Shown here one piece after another: positions 1 through 10,714 of a stretch of DNA of 37,155 nucleotides. The stretch spans positions 1 through 37,155 of the forward strand of contig DJPV01000070.1 in the NCBI GenBank assembly GCA_002437435.1. The letters are read 5' to 3'. Under the pieces are notes generated by a model. That model worked only from the letters and a program-made list of their open reading frames with translations. It made no database searches and was not told where the DNA came from. The DNA comes from Lachnospiraceae bacterium UBA6403 (GTDB lineage: Bacteria; Bacillota; Clostridia; Lachnospirales; Lachnospiraceae). Positions within the stretch are counted from its first letter, which is position 1; each line of letters begins with the position of its first letter. The position numbers and the translations under genes are program-made.

Positions 1-176
1 TTTTTATCTGCCATATTGGTAACAGAACATGTATTTATCAGATACACATCTGCTTTTTCTTCAAAGGAAACAGCCGTCATGCCAGCCTCTTTTAAGAGTT
101 CGATCATGCCATCTGTCTCATATTGATTTACCTTGCAGCCCAGTGTCAGAGGGGCTACTGTTTTTCTCTTCAGCAT
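1..176 (-). CDS. mtaB: MtaB, tRNA t6A37 methylthiotransferase (N-terminal part, cut by window edge)
   Basis: Only the first 58 or so codons are present; the gene continues past position 1. The translation opens with a TLGCKVNQYET motif and ends in INTCSVTNMADK, which are the first two conserved cysteine motifs of the MiaB/MtaB radical-SAM methylthiotransferases. The NQYET and SVTNMADK wording is typical of MtaB, which turns t6A37 of tRNA into ms2t6A, rather than MiaB. These cysteines belong to the UPF0004 domain that binds the auxiliary 4Fe-4S cluster. The start ATG at 176 is preceded in frame by a stop, with AGGA directly next to it and a second AAAGGA slightly further up. In Bacillus the same gene (yqeV) follows rsmE in the dnaK region; here thiI, a cysteine desulfurase and a divergent HPr-like gene lie in between. 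Confidence 0.85.
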   Translation of the reverse strand, partial: MLKRKTVAPLTLGCKVNQYETDGMIELLKEAGMTAVSFEEKADVYLINTCSVTNMADK

Positions 177-199
177 TCCTTATTTTTCCTTTCTTATTA

Positions 200-228
200 T
201 TGACTTTTCCCTCTTCAAAAGATATTAT
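200..228 (+). promoter_or_regulatory. Sigma-A promoter of the HPr-like gene
   Basis: TTGACT at 200-205 and TATTAT at 223-228 are separated by exactly 17 bases. The likely transcript start near 235 gives a leader of about 55 bases before the AGGAGG-led start at 290. It lies in the divergent gap with mtaB. Confidence 0.7.
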
Positions 229-289
229 AAATATATAAACATCCGCAGTCATTAAAGCTCCGGATAATCTAACTTTTAGGAGGGCAATC

Positions 290-526
290 ATGAAAGCATT
301 AATGGTTTCTTTAAATTCAATCGATAAGGTAAAAGCATTCTGCAATGAAATCGCAAAATTCGATGCAGAGTTCGACCTCATCTCAGGACGTTATGTTATT
401 GATGCAAAATCAATTATGGGTATATTCAGCCTTGATATTTCAAAGCCAATTGAATTAAACATTCACGCTGATGACAAGGATCTTGCTGATATTCTTGCAG
501 CAATCAAGCCTTACGTTGTTGAATAA
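290..526 (+). CDS. HPr-like protein lacking the catalytic histidine
   Basis: A 78-residue protein with the size and pattern of the PTS phosphocarrier HPr. The second half contains AKSIMGIFSLDIS, which matches the KSIMGVMSL segment around regulatory Ser46 of Bacillus HPr; here the serine is residue 41. Aligning the KFDAEFDL segment (23-30) with KYDADVNL of HPr puts Ser10 where the phosphorylated His15 of the GIHARPA motif should be, and no HARPA sequence is present. It therefore cannot carry PTS phosphate in the usual way. This recalls Crh of Bacillus, which also keeps Ser46 and lacks His15, but a regulatory role is inference. The start is well supported by AGGAGGGCAATC before ATG. It is a single-gene unit with its own promoter and terminator. 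Confidence 0.8.
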   Translation: MKALMVSLNSIDKVKAFCNEIAKFDAEFDLISGRYVIDAKSIMGIFSLDISKPIELNIHADDKDLADILAAIKPYVVE

Positions 527-583
527 TCATAACCGACTATTTGCATACATACAGAATGCCTGTTTTATCAGTCATTCTACACG

Positions 584-618
584 AAAAAGCTTGCCGCCTT
601 TATAGTGGCAAGCTTTTT
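584..618. terminator. Two-way intrinsic terminator
   Basis: A perfect 12-base stem, AAAAAGCTTGCC at 584-595 and its complement at 607-618, with an 11-base loop. The A-run and T-run at the ends let it act in both directions, ending the HPr-like gene (plus) and the hrcA-to-thiI operon (minus). Confidence 0.85.
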
Positions 619-635
619 CATGTTATTATGTCATC

Positions 636-1823
636 TTATCTCTGTGCTCTGCACATTACGGTCTCAACAGACTCCAATGCCTTTTCATATAACGGCTCGA
701 TAATACCGGCAAGCTTTGCTTCTGACTTCTCGATCACTGTTAATGCCGGTTTTGTTACCGGATGCTTTGCTACAAATGTTGTACAGCAGTCTTCATACGG
801 CAGGATCGAAGTCTCATAAGTTCCGATCTTCTCTGATATATCAACGATCTCCTGCTTATCCAGTCCGATACATGGACGGAATACCGGCAATGTACTGACA
901 TCATTGATAACAGCAAGACTGAATACCGTCTGGCTGGATACCTGTCCGATGCTCTCACCTGTCACTGTACACTGACAGTCATTTCTCTTTGCCAGTTCTT
1001 CTGCTATCCTGATCATATAACGCTTCATGATGATCGTAAGTTCCTCATGAGGACAGTTATCATAGATCGCCATCTGAACATCTGCAAAATTTACAACGTG
1101 AAGCTTGATCGCTCCCGCATAATCTGCAACCAGACATGCCAGATCAATTACTTTTTCTTTGGCGCGCTCGCTGGTAAATGGTGGTGCATGGAAATATACA
1201 GCTTCCATCTGAACGCCACGTTTTGCGATCATATAGGTTGCAACCGGGCTGTCAATCCCGCCGGATAATAATGCCATTCCCTTGCCATTTGTGCCAACCG
1301 GAAGTCCTCCCGGACCCGGAATCGTGATCGAATAAATATATACCGTCTTACGAATCTCTACATTTATGATCTCGTCCGGTTCATGAACATCAACGGAAGT
1401 ATCCGGAAATGCTTCTAACAGATAATGTCCGAGTTCTGCATTGACCTCCATTGAAGTCATAGGAAAGCTTTTATCATTTCTTCTTGTATTTACCTTAAAG
1501 GTAAAATTCTTCTTACGATATGCCTGATTTACATATTCGATCACCTTTTCTTTGATTGCTTCAAATGATGTATCTTCCTCTACCACGATCGGACAGATTC
1601 CTACAATACCAAACACCTTGGTCAGTGCATTCACTACATCTTCATAATCGTAGTCTGATTTTGCTTCAATAAAGATTCTTCCCTGTTCTTTACGGATATA
1701 AAAATCACCGTAATTTTTGATCTTACGATTAATGTTTTTTACAAGGATATCTTCAAATATATACCGGTTTTTTCCTTTTGTACCGATCTCAGCATATTTG
1801 ATCATAAATGCCCTATACTGCAT
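636..1823 (-). CDS. thiI: ThiI, tRNA 4-thiouridine synthase
   Basis: A 395-residue enzyme that adenylates U8 of tRNA and transfers sulfur to make 4-thiouridine; the family can also feed thiamin thiazole synthesis. A ferredoxin-like N-terminal region and THUMP domain (roughly 1-165) precede an adenylation domain with the PP-loop SGGIDSP at 187-193. The protein stops without the C-terminal rhodanese domain found in E. coli ThiI, as is normal in Firmicutes, where a dedicated cysteine desulfurase supplies sulfur. That partner is probably the gene just upstream, 89 bases away. The start at 1823 has GGAGG somewhat far upstream (13 bases), so the in-frame ATG six codons later is a possible alternative. 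It is the last gene before a two-way terminator. Confidence 0.93.
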   Translation of the reverse strand: MQYRAFMIKYAEIGTKGKNRYIFEDILVKNINRKIKNYGDFYIRKEQGRIFIEAKSDYDYEDVVNALTKVFGIVGICPIVVEEDTSFEAIKEKVIEYVNQAYRKKNFTFKVNTRRNDKSFPMTSMEVNAELGHYLLEAFPDTSVDVHEPDEIINVEIRKTVYIYSITIPGPGGLPVGTNGKGMALLSGGIDSPVATYMIAKRGVQMEAVYFHAPPFTSERAKEKVIDLACLVADYAGAIKLHVVNFADVQMAIYDNCPHEELTIIMKRYMIRIAEELAKRNDCQCTVTGESIGQVSSQTVFSLAVINDVSTLPVFRPCIGLDKQEIVDISEKIGTYETSILPYEDCCTTFVAKHPVTKPALTVIEKSEAKLAGIIEPLYEKALESVETVMCRAQR

Positions 1824-1912
1824 ATACTTCTCTCAACCTCCAATTTTCATCCTGTTTATTTGTTCTCCGCCTGTTTTATACTACTATAAACAAACTTTCT
1901 ATTCATATGATA

Positions 1913-3058
1913 CTACTTTTTTCTGACATATTTTCTATAAACTGGCAGGATTTCCTCTATTACATCTGCCGCATAGTCTGCCTGTTCTACCGTATTCTCT
2001 GCCGAAAAGCTGAAACGGATCGTGGATTCCAGCCGATCCTTTGGCAATCCGATTGAAGCTAATACACGACTGACTGACGGTTTATTTGATGAACAAGCTG
2101 ACCCGGAAGAAACATAAATCTGCCGTTCTTCCAGGGCATGCAACATCACTTCGCTTCGAACACCAACAAACGATACGCTTAAAATATGAGGTGCTTTCCC
2201 TTCATTGATATATACATTGGGAAGTGTCTTTAATCGTTCTGTCAGGCGGTCTTTTACTGCCCGCATGCGAACGGTTCTGGCTTCCAGATCTTCATAAACC
2301 ATCTTTGTTGCCAGACCAAAGCCTCCAAATCCCGGAACATTTTCTGTACCTGACCGCATTCCGTCCTGCTGTCCGCCTCCATATATGATTGGTTGCACCT
2401 TCGTACGGCTCTTGATGAACAACGCTCCGGTTCCCTTTGGACCATGTATCTTATGACCACTTACCGACATCAGATCAATACCGATGCGCTTCGGATAAAT
2501 GTGATATTTGCCAAATGCCTGAATCGCATCTACATGAAAAAGAGTCTTTGAATTCTTTTCTTTGATTATCTCCGCAATCTCTTCGATTGGTTCCACTGCA
2601 CCGATCTCGTTATTTACATACATAATGGATACAAGAATCGTATCCTCATTTACTTCCTGTTCCAGCTGTTTCAAATCTACAATTCCATGCGAATCTACAT
2701 CCAAATATATTACTTCAAATCCAAGGCTCTCCAAAAATGCTATCGTACTCGATACGGATGCATGTTCCACCTTTGAAGTTATAATGCGGTTACCACTTCT
2801 TTTATTCGCAAGTGCTGCTCCGATCAACGCGAGATTATTGGATTCTGTTCCACCGGAAGTCAGCACGATCTCTTTGCTGTCTACCTTCCATTCTTTTGCA
2901 AGGATCTCTTTTGTCTCCTTGATATAATGACCCGCATCCAGACCTTTCTGATGCAGGGATGAAGGATTTCCATAATCTTCTTCCATTAATTTTACTACCA
3001 GATCTTTTACTTCCGGAAATACCTTTGTTGTTGCTGCATTATCAAAATATGCTTCCAT
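1913..3058 (-). CDS. Cysteine desulfurase, NifS/IscS family (likely ThiI partner)
   Basis: A 381-residue PLP enzyme that takes sulfur from cysteine as a persulfide. It shows the N-terminal FDNAATT motif, TSGGTESNN, the PLP lysine in SGHKIHGPKG (Lys203) and the catalytic cysteine in SSGSACSS (Cys322). The active-site loop is of the longer IscS/NifS type, not the SufS type. Its place directly before thiI matches the nifZ-thiI pair of Bacillus, so donation to ThiI is the best guess; a role in Fe-S assembly cannot be excluded. The ribosome binding site AGAGGAT lies in the last codons of rsmE, only 2 bases separate the genes, and translation is probably coupled. Confidence 0.92.
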   Translation of the reverse strand: MEAYFDNAATTKVFPEVKDLVVKLMEEDYGNPSSLHQKGLDAGHYIKETKEILAKEWKVDSKEIVLTSGGTESNNLALIGAALANKRSGNRIITSKVEHASVSSTIAFLESLGFEVIYLDVDSHGIVDLKQLEQEVNEDTILVSIMYVNNEIGAVEPIEEIAEIIKEKNSKTLFHVDAIQAFGKYHIYPKRIGIDLMSVSGHKIHGPKGTGALFIKSRTKVQPIIYGGGQQDGMRSGTENVPGFGGFGLATKMVYEDLEARTVRMRAVKDRLTERLKTLPNVYINEGKAPHILSVSFVGVRSEVMLHALEERQIYVSSGSACSSNKPSVSRVLASIGLPKDRLESTIRFSFSAENTVEQADYAADVIEEILPVYRKYVRKK

Positions 3059-3060
3059 CT

Positions 3061-3807
3061 CTATCTATCCTCTTCCAGTTCAAACATAATGATCGACATA
3101 ACTGCCATTCCTGCCGTCTCCGTACGCAGAATCCTGTGTCCGAGTGTAACCATCTTCACACCCATGTCTACTGCCGCCTCGACTTCTTCTCTGGCAAATC
3201 CGCCCTCCGGGCCTATAAATACGCCAAGGCTTTTCTTTCCTTTTATCGATGCAAATACCTCTTTTGAATATGCGACTCCTTCCGCTTCTTCATATGGGAT
3301 CATGTTCATATCAAGCTCCTTTGCCATAGCAAGAGCCTCTTTCCATGTTACAGGTGTCGTCACCTCCGGGATCACGCCTCTGCCCGACTGCTTTGCTGCC
3401 GCAAGTGCGATTGCCTGATACCGTTCCGTTTTTTTTCCGGCTTTCTTTGTATCCAGCTTTACAACCGTCCGTTTTGTCATAACCGGTACGATCCTCGTCA
3501 CACCAAGTTCCACCGTCTTCTGGATGATCCATTCCATCTTGTCCGCTTTCGGAAATCCCTGAAACAATGTGATCTCCGTTTCAAGTTCTGCAAAATTATC
3601 ACACACATCCAGAATATCTGCAACTACTTTTTCATGATCCATAACTGAAATCTGGCAGCGGTAATCTCTACCCCTGCCATCACTTATTATGATCTCATCA
3701 TTTACTTTTAAACGAAGAACATTCTTTATATGATTGACATCCTCACCGGTAATGTCAATACTCTTATCAAATGCCCGTCCATCAAAATCTACAAAAAAAC
3801 GATTCAT
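3061..3807 (-). CDS. rsmE: RsmE, 16S rRNA m3U1498 methyltransferase
   Basis: A 248-residue SPOUT-class methyltransferase that methylates N3 of U1498 in 16S rRNA of the 30S subunit. The N-terminal PUA-like region (about 1-70) starts MNRFFVD, and the C-terminal knotted SAM-binding region contains FIGPEGGF and the closing LGHRILRTETA motif, both typical of the family. Length is normal. It lies 24 bases after prmA, with AGGATTGAGAAA before the ATG, and continues the chaperone/rRNA modification operon as in Bacillus (yqeU). Confidence 0.95.
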   Translation of the reverse strand: MNRFFVDFDGRAFDKSIDITGEDVNHIKNVLRLKVNDEIIISDGRGRDYRCQISVMDHEKVVADILDVCDNFAELETEITLFQGFPKADKMEWIIQKTVELGVTRIVPVMTKRTVVKLDTKKAGKKTERYQAIALAAAKQSGRGVIPEVTTPVTWKEALAMAKELDMNMIPYEEAEGVAYSKEVFASIKGKKSLGVFIGPEGGFAREEVEAAVDMGVKMVTLGHRILRTETAGMAVMSIIMFELEEDR

Positions 3808-3831
3808 TTTCTCAATCCTGTCTCTTTATGA

Positions 3832-4794
3832 CTAATTATCTTTCTCAGCTACAAAACTGATCCAGTCTTTCATAGAGACAGTATCCACTATTCTGAAGTG
3901 ATTGTCAAGAAGTGCCTGTCTGACCTCATCTTCTTTTGTATTGATAATTCCTGAACAGATAAACTTTGCATCATCCTTCATAAACTGCTGTACAACACCG
4001 GAAAGTGGAATGATTACATCTGCCAGAATATTTGCAACTACGATATCATACTTTGGTTCAATCGATTGAACAAGTTCTTTATCTGCAAGCACGTTGCCAC
4101 AGAGGAATTGAACCTGATCTTCTGTAATATAATTGATATCCCGATTCTCGATACTGACATGAACTGCTGTTTCATCAATATCGATTCCAAGAACTTCTTT
4201 TGCGCCAAGATTGCTGCATACAAATGATAGGATTCCACTTCCGCTTCCACAGTCAAGAACCAGGTCTCCCTCGTTCATATATTTCTTTAACTGTCCGATA
4301 CATAATCTGGTTGTCTCATGCGAACCGGTTCCAAATGCTGCACCCGGATCAATATCGATCACAATATCGTCATCTGTTACATCGGAGGGTACATCCTCCC
4401 ATGTTGGTTTGATAACGATATTATCATACAGACGAAACGGCTTAAAATATGCTTTCCAGTTATTCATCCAGTCCACATCTTCCGTCTCAGACTCTATAAT
4501 ATTACAGATTCCGACCGGAATAAATTCTGATAAACGTTCCAGTTCATTTTTGATCTTTGTCTTTATCCCTTCCTTATCAAAGGAATCATCCAGATAACAG
4601 GAAACCTTTGCAGTTCCATCATCTGTTGGCATTTCATCCGGTAGAAGGTCTACAAACATAGCTGCCATTTCTTCATCTGTCAGAGGCACATTGTCATCGA
4701 CTTCTATACCCAAAACGCCTTCCTCATCGAGGAAGGCGCTAAGTAAATCGACAGCCTCACACGTTGTTTCAATCGTGATTTGTGTCCATTTCAT
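3832..4794 (-). CDS. prmA: PrmA, ribosomal protein L11 methyltransferase
   Basis: A 320-residue SAM-dependent enzyme that trimethylates ribosomal protein L11. The N-terminal substrate-recognition part (about 1-110) is followed by a Rossmann methyltransferase domain with FGTGSHETTRLC and the SAM-binding VLDCGSGSGILSF. The NILADVI segment, the family's equivalent of the catalytic NPPY-type loop, is also visible. Length is normal. The gene begins 11 bases after the dnaJ stop and shares its operon; the order dnaJ-prmA-rsmE is widely conserved in Firmicutes. The site AAATAGG before the ATG is only moderate. Confidence 0.95.
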   Translation of the reverse strand: MKWTQITIETTCEAVDLLSAFLDEEGVLGIEVDDNVPLTDEEMAAMFVDLLPDEMPTDDGTAKVSCYLDDSFDKEGIKTKIKNELERLSEFIPVGICNIIESETEDVDWMNNWKAYFKPFRLYDNIVIKPTWEDVPSDVTDDDIVIDIDPGAAFGTGSHETTRLCIGQLKKYMNEGDLVLDCGSGSGILSFVCSNLGAKEVLGIDIDETAVHVSIENRDINYITEDQVQFLCGNVLADKELVQSIEPKYDIVVANILADVIIPLSGVVQQFMKDDAKFICSGIINTKEDEVRQALLDNHFRIVDTVSMKDWISFVAEKDN

Positions 4795-4805
4795 AATTTA
4801 TTTAC

Positions 4806-5972
4806 CTATTTCTTCTTTCTTTTTTTGTGATCTCCAAACGAAAACGACGTTCCTACTGAATCTGTTGCAGGTCTTGTCTCAACAAGTGTTGCCTGTTCAT
4901 ATTCATTTAAGATTCGTTTCTGTTCCGCGGTCAGTTTTTCAGGAACCTGTACAACCAGTGTTACATAATGATCGCCACGCTGAGTAGGATTCTTCAGGTT
5001 TGGTACGCCCTTACCTTTCAGTCTGATCTTGGTATCTGTCTGTGTTCCCGGTGGAATCGTGTAATCAATCTCTCCTTCGATCGTATGAATCTTAATTGTT
5101 CCACCCAGAGCCGCCTGCGTGAACGAAATTGGTTCAGATGAGTAAAGATTGTAGTCCTGCCTCTGAAATCTCGGATGACGGTCAACCAGAATCGTAACAT
5201 GAAGGTCTCCTCTTTCACCGCCATTAAATCCAGGTTCACCCTTTCCCTTGATACGGATATTGGTTCCATTATCTACTCCTGGCGGAACAGCGATCTGAAT
5301 TTTCTTTCTACTCTTTACATAACCGGTTCCGGCACAGTTACTACATTTATATTTAATGATCTTACCGGATCCGCCACAATCCGGGCAGGTTGTTACATTT
5401 CTAACCACACCAAACAAGGACTGCTGTGTTGTAACGATCTGACCTTTTCCGCCACATTTACTACAAACTTCCGGCTGATGTCCCGGCTGTGAACCGGTTC
5501 CCTTACATACTTCGCACTCGTCCTTTAACGGAAGATCCAGTTCCTTCTGTGTACCAAATACCGCTTCCTCAAATGAAACCCTGATAGTCGTCTTAATGTT
5601 TGCACCCTTGACCGGTCCATTTGTATTTCTCTGTCTGCTTCCACTACCGAACATATCTCCGAAGATATCTCCGAAAATATCTCCCATATCTGAAAAATCA
5701 AAATTCCCAAATCCACCAAATCCGGTGCCACCAGCATTTGGATCAAATGCCGCATGACCATACTGATCATATTTTGCTCGCTTCTCCGGGTCACTAAGTA
5801 CTGCATAGGCTTCCGCTGCTTCTTTAAATTTTCTTTCAGCTTCCGCATCACCCGGATTCATATCCGGATGATATTTTTTGGCAACAGTACGATATGCTTT
5901 TTTTATTTCTGCCTCCGAGGCATTCTTGGTTACCCCAAGCACCTCATAATAATCAGTCTTCGTTTCTGCCAT
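4806..5972 (-). CDS. dnaJ: DnaJ, Hsp40 co-chaperone
   Basis: A 388-residue co-chaperone that delivers unfolded protein to DnaK and stimulates its ATPase. The J domain (about 1-70) carries the HPD motif at 35-37. A Gly/Phe-rich linker follows (about 80-115), then four CxxCxGxG zinc-binding repeats ([32 protein letters not shown]), then the C-terminal substrate domain. It ends in a short basic tail, KKRKKK. This is a full class I DnaJ. It lies 114 bases after dnaK, and that gap holds a perfect hairpin. Confidence 0.97.
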   Translation of the reverse strand: MAETKTDYYEVLGVTKNASEAEIKKAYRTVAKKYHPDMNPGDAEAERKFKEAAEAYAVLSDPEKRAKYDQYGHAAFDPNAGGTGFGGFGNFDFSDMGDIFGDIFGDMFGSGSRQRNTNGPVKGANIKTTIRVSFEEAVFGTQKELDLPLKDECEVCKGTGSQPGHQPEVCSKCGGKGQIVTTQQSLFGVVRNVTTCPDCGGSGKIIKYKCSNCAGTGYVKSRKKIQIAVPPGVDNGTNIRIKGKGEPGFNGGERGDLHVTILVDRHPRFQRQDYNLYSSEPISFTQAALGGTIKIHTIEGEIDYTIPPGTQTDTKIRLKGKGVPNLKNPTQRGDHYVTLVVQVPEKLTAEQKRILNEYEQATLVETRPATDSVGTSFSFGDHKKRKKK

Positions 5973-6012
5973 AATTTTTTAACCTTTCATCTGCGATATA
6001 CTTTCATATCTA

Positions 6013-6042
6013 GCAAAACAGGAAAACTGTTTCCTGTTTTGC
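6013..6042 (-). other. Perfect stem-loop between dnaK and dnaJ
   Basis: The 13-base arms GCAAAACAGGAAA (6013-6025) and its exact complement (6030-6042) flank a 4-base loop. On the minus strand no T-run follows, so it is not a standard intrinsic terminator. It could mark an RNA processing or stability point that lets dnaK and dnaJ differ in level. Confidence 0.6.
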
Positions 6043-6086
6043 CACCAGATACTTACTATAGACTACATTTCATGATTTTTCAAGGA

Positions 6087-7973
<1,887 letters not shown>

Positions 7974-8008
7974 TTATTCTTAATTTATATGCTATAGTCT
8001 GATGACTA

Positions 8009-8674
8009 TTAGTTTGCAACCTTTACCATGCTGAATCGTAATACCTGATCCTTGTACATGTAACCACGCTGCATCTCTTCGACGATCACATTCTCTCCAT
8101 AATTCTCATCCTCTACATGCATAACTGCATTGTGGAATGCCGGATCAAACTGTTCGCCTTCGCAATTCATCGGTGTAACGCCGATGGATTCAAGTGAAGT
8201 CATAAGTGATTTGTAAATCTTATCAACTCCTGCTTCAAATGGTCTGTTTTTGTCAGCTTCTGGAATCGCCGCAATTGCTCTTTCAAAGTTATCAACTACC
8301 GGAAGTAATTTTCCAAGAACATCCTTTGCTCCAAAGTCATACATCTTGGATGACTCTTTTTCATTTCTCTGACGGATATTCTCGCATTCTGCAAGAAGAC
8401 GTTTATATTTGTCTTCTGCATCCTGACAGCGTTCTTTCAGCTTTTCATTTTCTTCTCTTAAAGCCTTACTGCCACGTCTGTTCTCTTTTGCAACCGGCTT
8501 TGGCTTTGCTGCTTCTGCCTGTTCTTCAGGGACATCCACGGTTTCTGTCACATTCACATCTGTAGTTGTTGTCTCAGCAGTATCTGTTGTCTCTGCTGTA
8601 ACTTCATCTACAATTGTTTCTGCTGCCTTTTCTTCTGTCTTCACTTTCTTAGTGTCTTTCTTGGTGTCTGCCAT
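8009..8674 (-). CDS. grpE: GrpE, nucleotide exchange factor of DnaK
   Basis: A 221-residue dimeric factor that releases ADP from DnaK. A low-complexity acidic/Thr-rich N-terminal region (about 1-75) is followed by a long helix with the coiled-coil segment ALREENEKLKERCQD, and then the beta domain with the family end motif VLRFSMVKVAN. The Thr/Glu/Val-rich head is longer than in E. coli GrpE but similar heads are common in this group. Only 11 bases separate it from the hrcA stop. The site GGGGGTCCGATA precedes the ATG. Confidence 0.96.
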   Translation of the reverse strand: MADTKKDTKKVKTEEKAAETIVDEVTAETTDTAETTTTDVNVTETVDVPEEQAEAAKPKPVAKENRRGSKALREENEKLKERCQDAEDKYKRLLAECENIRQRNEKESSKMYDFGAKDVLGKLLPVVDNFERAIAAIPEADKNRPFEAGVDKIYKSLMTSLESIGVTPMNCEGEQFDPAFHNAVMHVEDENYGENVIVEEMQRGYMYKDQVLRFSMVKVAN

Positions 8675-8685
8675 TATCGGACCCC

Positions 8686-9717
8686 CTATTCGTTATTATT
8701 AAATATATCATCCAATTCACCGGTCAGATTCTTTAACATCGTCACAACTTTTTTATAGTCCATACGTTTCGGACCGATGATACCTATAGTTCCTTTTGCA
8801 CCTTCCGGCATCTTATAAGTTGCCGTAACGAGGGAGCAATCTTTCAGATCCTCACTGGAATTCTCATCACCGATTCGGATCTCTATATCAGAATTATCTT
8901 TATTGATAACTTCTTCCATATATTTTACAAAGTCTTCTTTGTCTTCTATATCCTCAAAAGTTCCAAGCAGTTTTTCCGCTGTTGCCGAATCCATCAACTC
9001 AGGATACTTTAACATATTCGTCATTCCACTTGTATAAATCTTCAGGTCATCCGCTTCATGAATAGCTTCCATAATTCCCTGGAATATGGTTTCCAAAATA
9101 TCTGCATACTCACCCGCCTGCGTCTTCATCGTCTGTATCAGTTCAAGATTAATATCTTCTAATGCAACTCCCTGAAGAAACGTGTTTAATAAAATATTGA
9201 ATTTTAAAATCTCGTCATTCTTCAGATCGTACGTAGTATCGATCAGCTTATTCTTTACGATATTTCCATCCACCATGATCACCGCAAGAAGTTTTGACTC
9301 AGCAACTTTGGAAAGCTGTATAAACTTCACGGTATTGTTATACTGAGGTGTGGTAACCAGTGTGGTATAATTCGTATTCGCCGCTAATACCCGGGCAACC
9401 TGCTTCAGCATCTTCTCCATCTTATCAACTCGTTCAAGAAGATTTCCTTTTTCTGTCTCAGCCTCAATTTTTTCATCCATAAGGCTGTCAACATAGAACC
9501 GGTATCCTTTATCCGTTGGAATTCTTCCTGCAGATGTATGCGGCTGACATATATAACCCATGTCCTCCAGATCAGACATCTCATTCCTGATCGTCGCCGA
9601 ACTCAAATTCACATCTGTATACTTTGAAATCGTCCGCGATCCAACAGGCTCTCCAGTCTCTAAATAATTGGAAACGATAGCTTTCAGAATTTTGACTTTT
9701 CTCTCGTCAAGTTTCAT
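8686..9717 (-). CDS. hrcA: HrcA, heat-shock repressor
   Basis: A 343-residue repressor that binds CIRCE and is thought to depend on GroEL for activity. The N-terminal winged helix is clear: KILKAIVSNYLETGEPVGSR, then LSSATIRNEMSDLEDMGY, with the recognition helix in SATIRNEM. The PHTSAGRIPTDKGYRFYVD segment is diagnostic of HrcA. The GAF-like and dimerisation regions fill the rest, ending in LDDIFNNNE. The gene is first in its CIRCE-controlled unit, so it represses its own transcription. The start has AAAGGGATGAGCAG upstream. Confidence 0.97.
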   Translation of the reverse strand: MKLDERKVKILKAIVSNYLETGEPVGSRTISKYTDVNLSSATIRNEMSDLEDMGYICQPHTSAGRIPTDKGYRFYVDSLMDEKIEAETEKGNLLERVDKMEKMLKQVARVLAANTNYTTLVTTPQYNNTVKFIQLSKVAESKLLAVIMVDGNIVKNKLIDTTYDLKNDEILKFNILLNTFLQGVALEDINLELIQTMKTQAGEYADILETIFQGIMEAIHEADDLKIYTSGMTNMLKYPELMDSATAEKLLGTFEDIEDKEDFVKYMEEVINKDNSDIEIRIGDENSSEDLKDCSLVTATYKMPEGAKGTIGIIGPKRMDYKKVVTMLKNLTGELDDIFNNNE

Positions 9718-9738
9718 CTGCTCATCCCTTTCGATTTG

Positions 9739-9765
9739 TTAGCACTCAAATACTTCGAGTGCTAA
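9739..9765 (-). promoter_or_regulatory. CIRCE operator
   Basis: TTAGCACTC at 9739-9747 and GAGTGCTAA at 9757-9765 are separated by 9 bases, an exact match to the CIRCE consensus. It lies between the -10 box and the hrcA start, where HrcA would block transcription of hrcA-grpE-dnaK-dnaJ. Confidence 0.97.
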
Positions 9766-9776
9766 CCACTAAAATT

Positions 9777-9805
9777 AATCTAACACCCGCTACTCTGTTT
9801 GTCAA
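9777..9805 (-). promoter_or_regulatory. Sigma-A promoter of the hrcA operon
   Basis: On the minus strand, TTGACA (9800-9805) and TAGATT (9777-9782) are 17 bases apart, just upstream of CIRCE. The -35 box is a perfect consensus. Confidence 0.88.
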
Positions 9806-9833
9806 CAATTATTTTAAAAAAAATTGAGAAAAT

Positions 9834-10631
9834 TTATAATTTTTGAGATTTGAAAAAATGAATACCGATTTCTGTAGAAATTACTGCATATAAAAGACTG
9901 CCTATGAGCATTAATACCGTATCCGTTCCGTTAAATGTCAGATCACTTGTCATGCTGAGTAACTGCACGATCCAGATATTTTTCGACCATGATGGCTGCT
10001 CAAAAATGTCCATGAGTACACGGAATCCCGGTGTAAATAAAAGTACCAGAAGAATTGCTGTTGTCATAGAAAGAACAGAATGTCGGATCAAAGATGCCAG
10101 CATAAACACAAACATTACACATGCTGCTGTTATCATAAACTGTAAAACAACTGCCATCATGATTCTTCCTATATCAAAAACGTTTCTTTCATTATGAAAA
10201 AATAAAGCAGATATAATACCGGAAATGATGATATATTCCAGTAAAATGATCCATGCATAAGTAACTGCCGCAAACATTCTGGCAATATAGCAGCCGGTTC
10301 TGCCTGTGCTTCTCTGAAGCTCATAACGCAATGCTTTCTGTTCGTAGTCCTCAGATATATGAAGGATAACAGGAAATATAATAAGAAGGATCAGAAGTTC
10401 AGAGGCTGAAAATGCAGATGCAATATAAGCCATTCCTCCCATCTGTCCCTTGACCGCAGCAATTGTCTGCTCCGAAAAGCCTGCTGCCGCCAGGAATTCA
10501 CTGCTTACTCCTGTACTTATATAATGAAGAAATCCCGCTACAAGAAATGCAAATGGTATCACAAGAATCATGATCATTCTTCCGTAAAAACTTTTGCCAT
10601 ACCGAAATACTTCTGCTTTGTAAATATTCAT
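9834..10631 (-). CDS. ABC-2 type transporter permease
   Basis: A 265-residue integral membrane protein with about six hydrophobic segments: around 18-38, 72-92, 118-142, 152-178, 183-203 and 238-258. This layout fits the ABC-2 permeases that pair with a single ATPase. The substrate is unknown. It follows the ATPase gene at 10715 after an 83-base gap and has AGGAG 10 bases before the ATG. It sits between hemW and the hrcA promoter, a place where many Firmicutes have no gene. An AT-only inverted repeat with a T-run near 9812-9845 might end this unit weakly before the hrcA promoter. Confidence 0.8.
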   Translation of the reverse strand: MNIYKAEVFRYGKSFYGRMIMILVIPFAFLVAGFLHYISTGVSSEFLAAAGFSEQTIAAVKGQMGGMAYIASAFSASELLILLIIFPVILHISEDYEQKALRYELQRSTGRTGCYIARMFAAVTYAWIILLEYIIISGIISALFFHNERNVFDIGRIMMAVVLQFMITAACVMFVFMLASLIRHSVLSMTTAILLVLLFTPGFRVLMDIFEQPSWSKNIWIVQLLSMTSDLTFNGTDTVLMLIGSLLYAVISTEIGIHFFKSQKL

Positions 10632-10714
10632 GATGCTGCCTGCTCCTTCTATTAAAATATAATCCGCGCCATCTCCTATTTTTATTCTTCCATAGTGAGA
10701 TCTTCTTTTTTAAT

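Noticed and set aside
118..381. 87-codon minus-strand open frame opposite the HPr-like gene
   Set aside because: It overlaps the HPr-like gene, which has a strong promoter, ribosome site and family match; it also covers the mtaB start region.
6013..6042. Intrinsic terminator between dnaK and dnaJ
   Set aside because: No T-run follows the stem on the minus strand.
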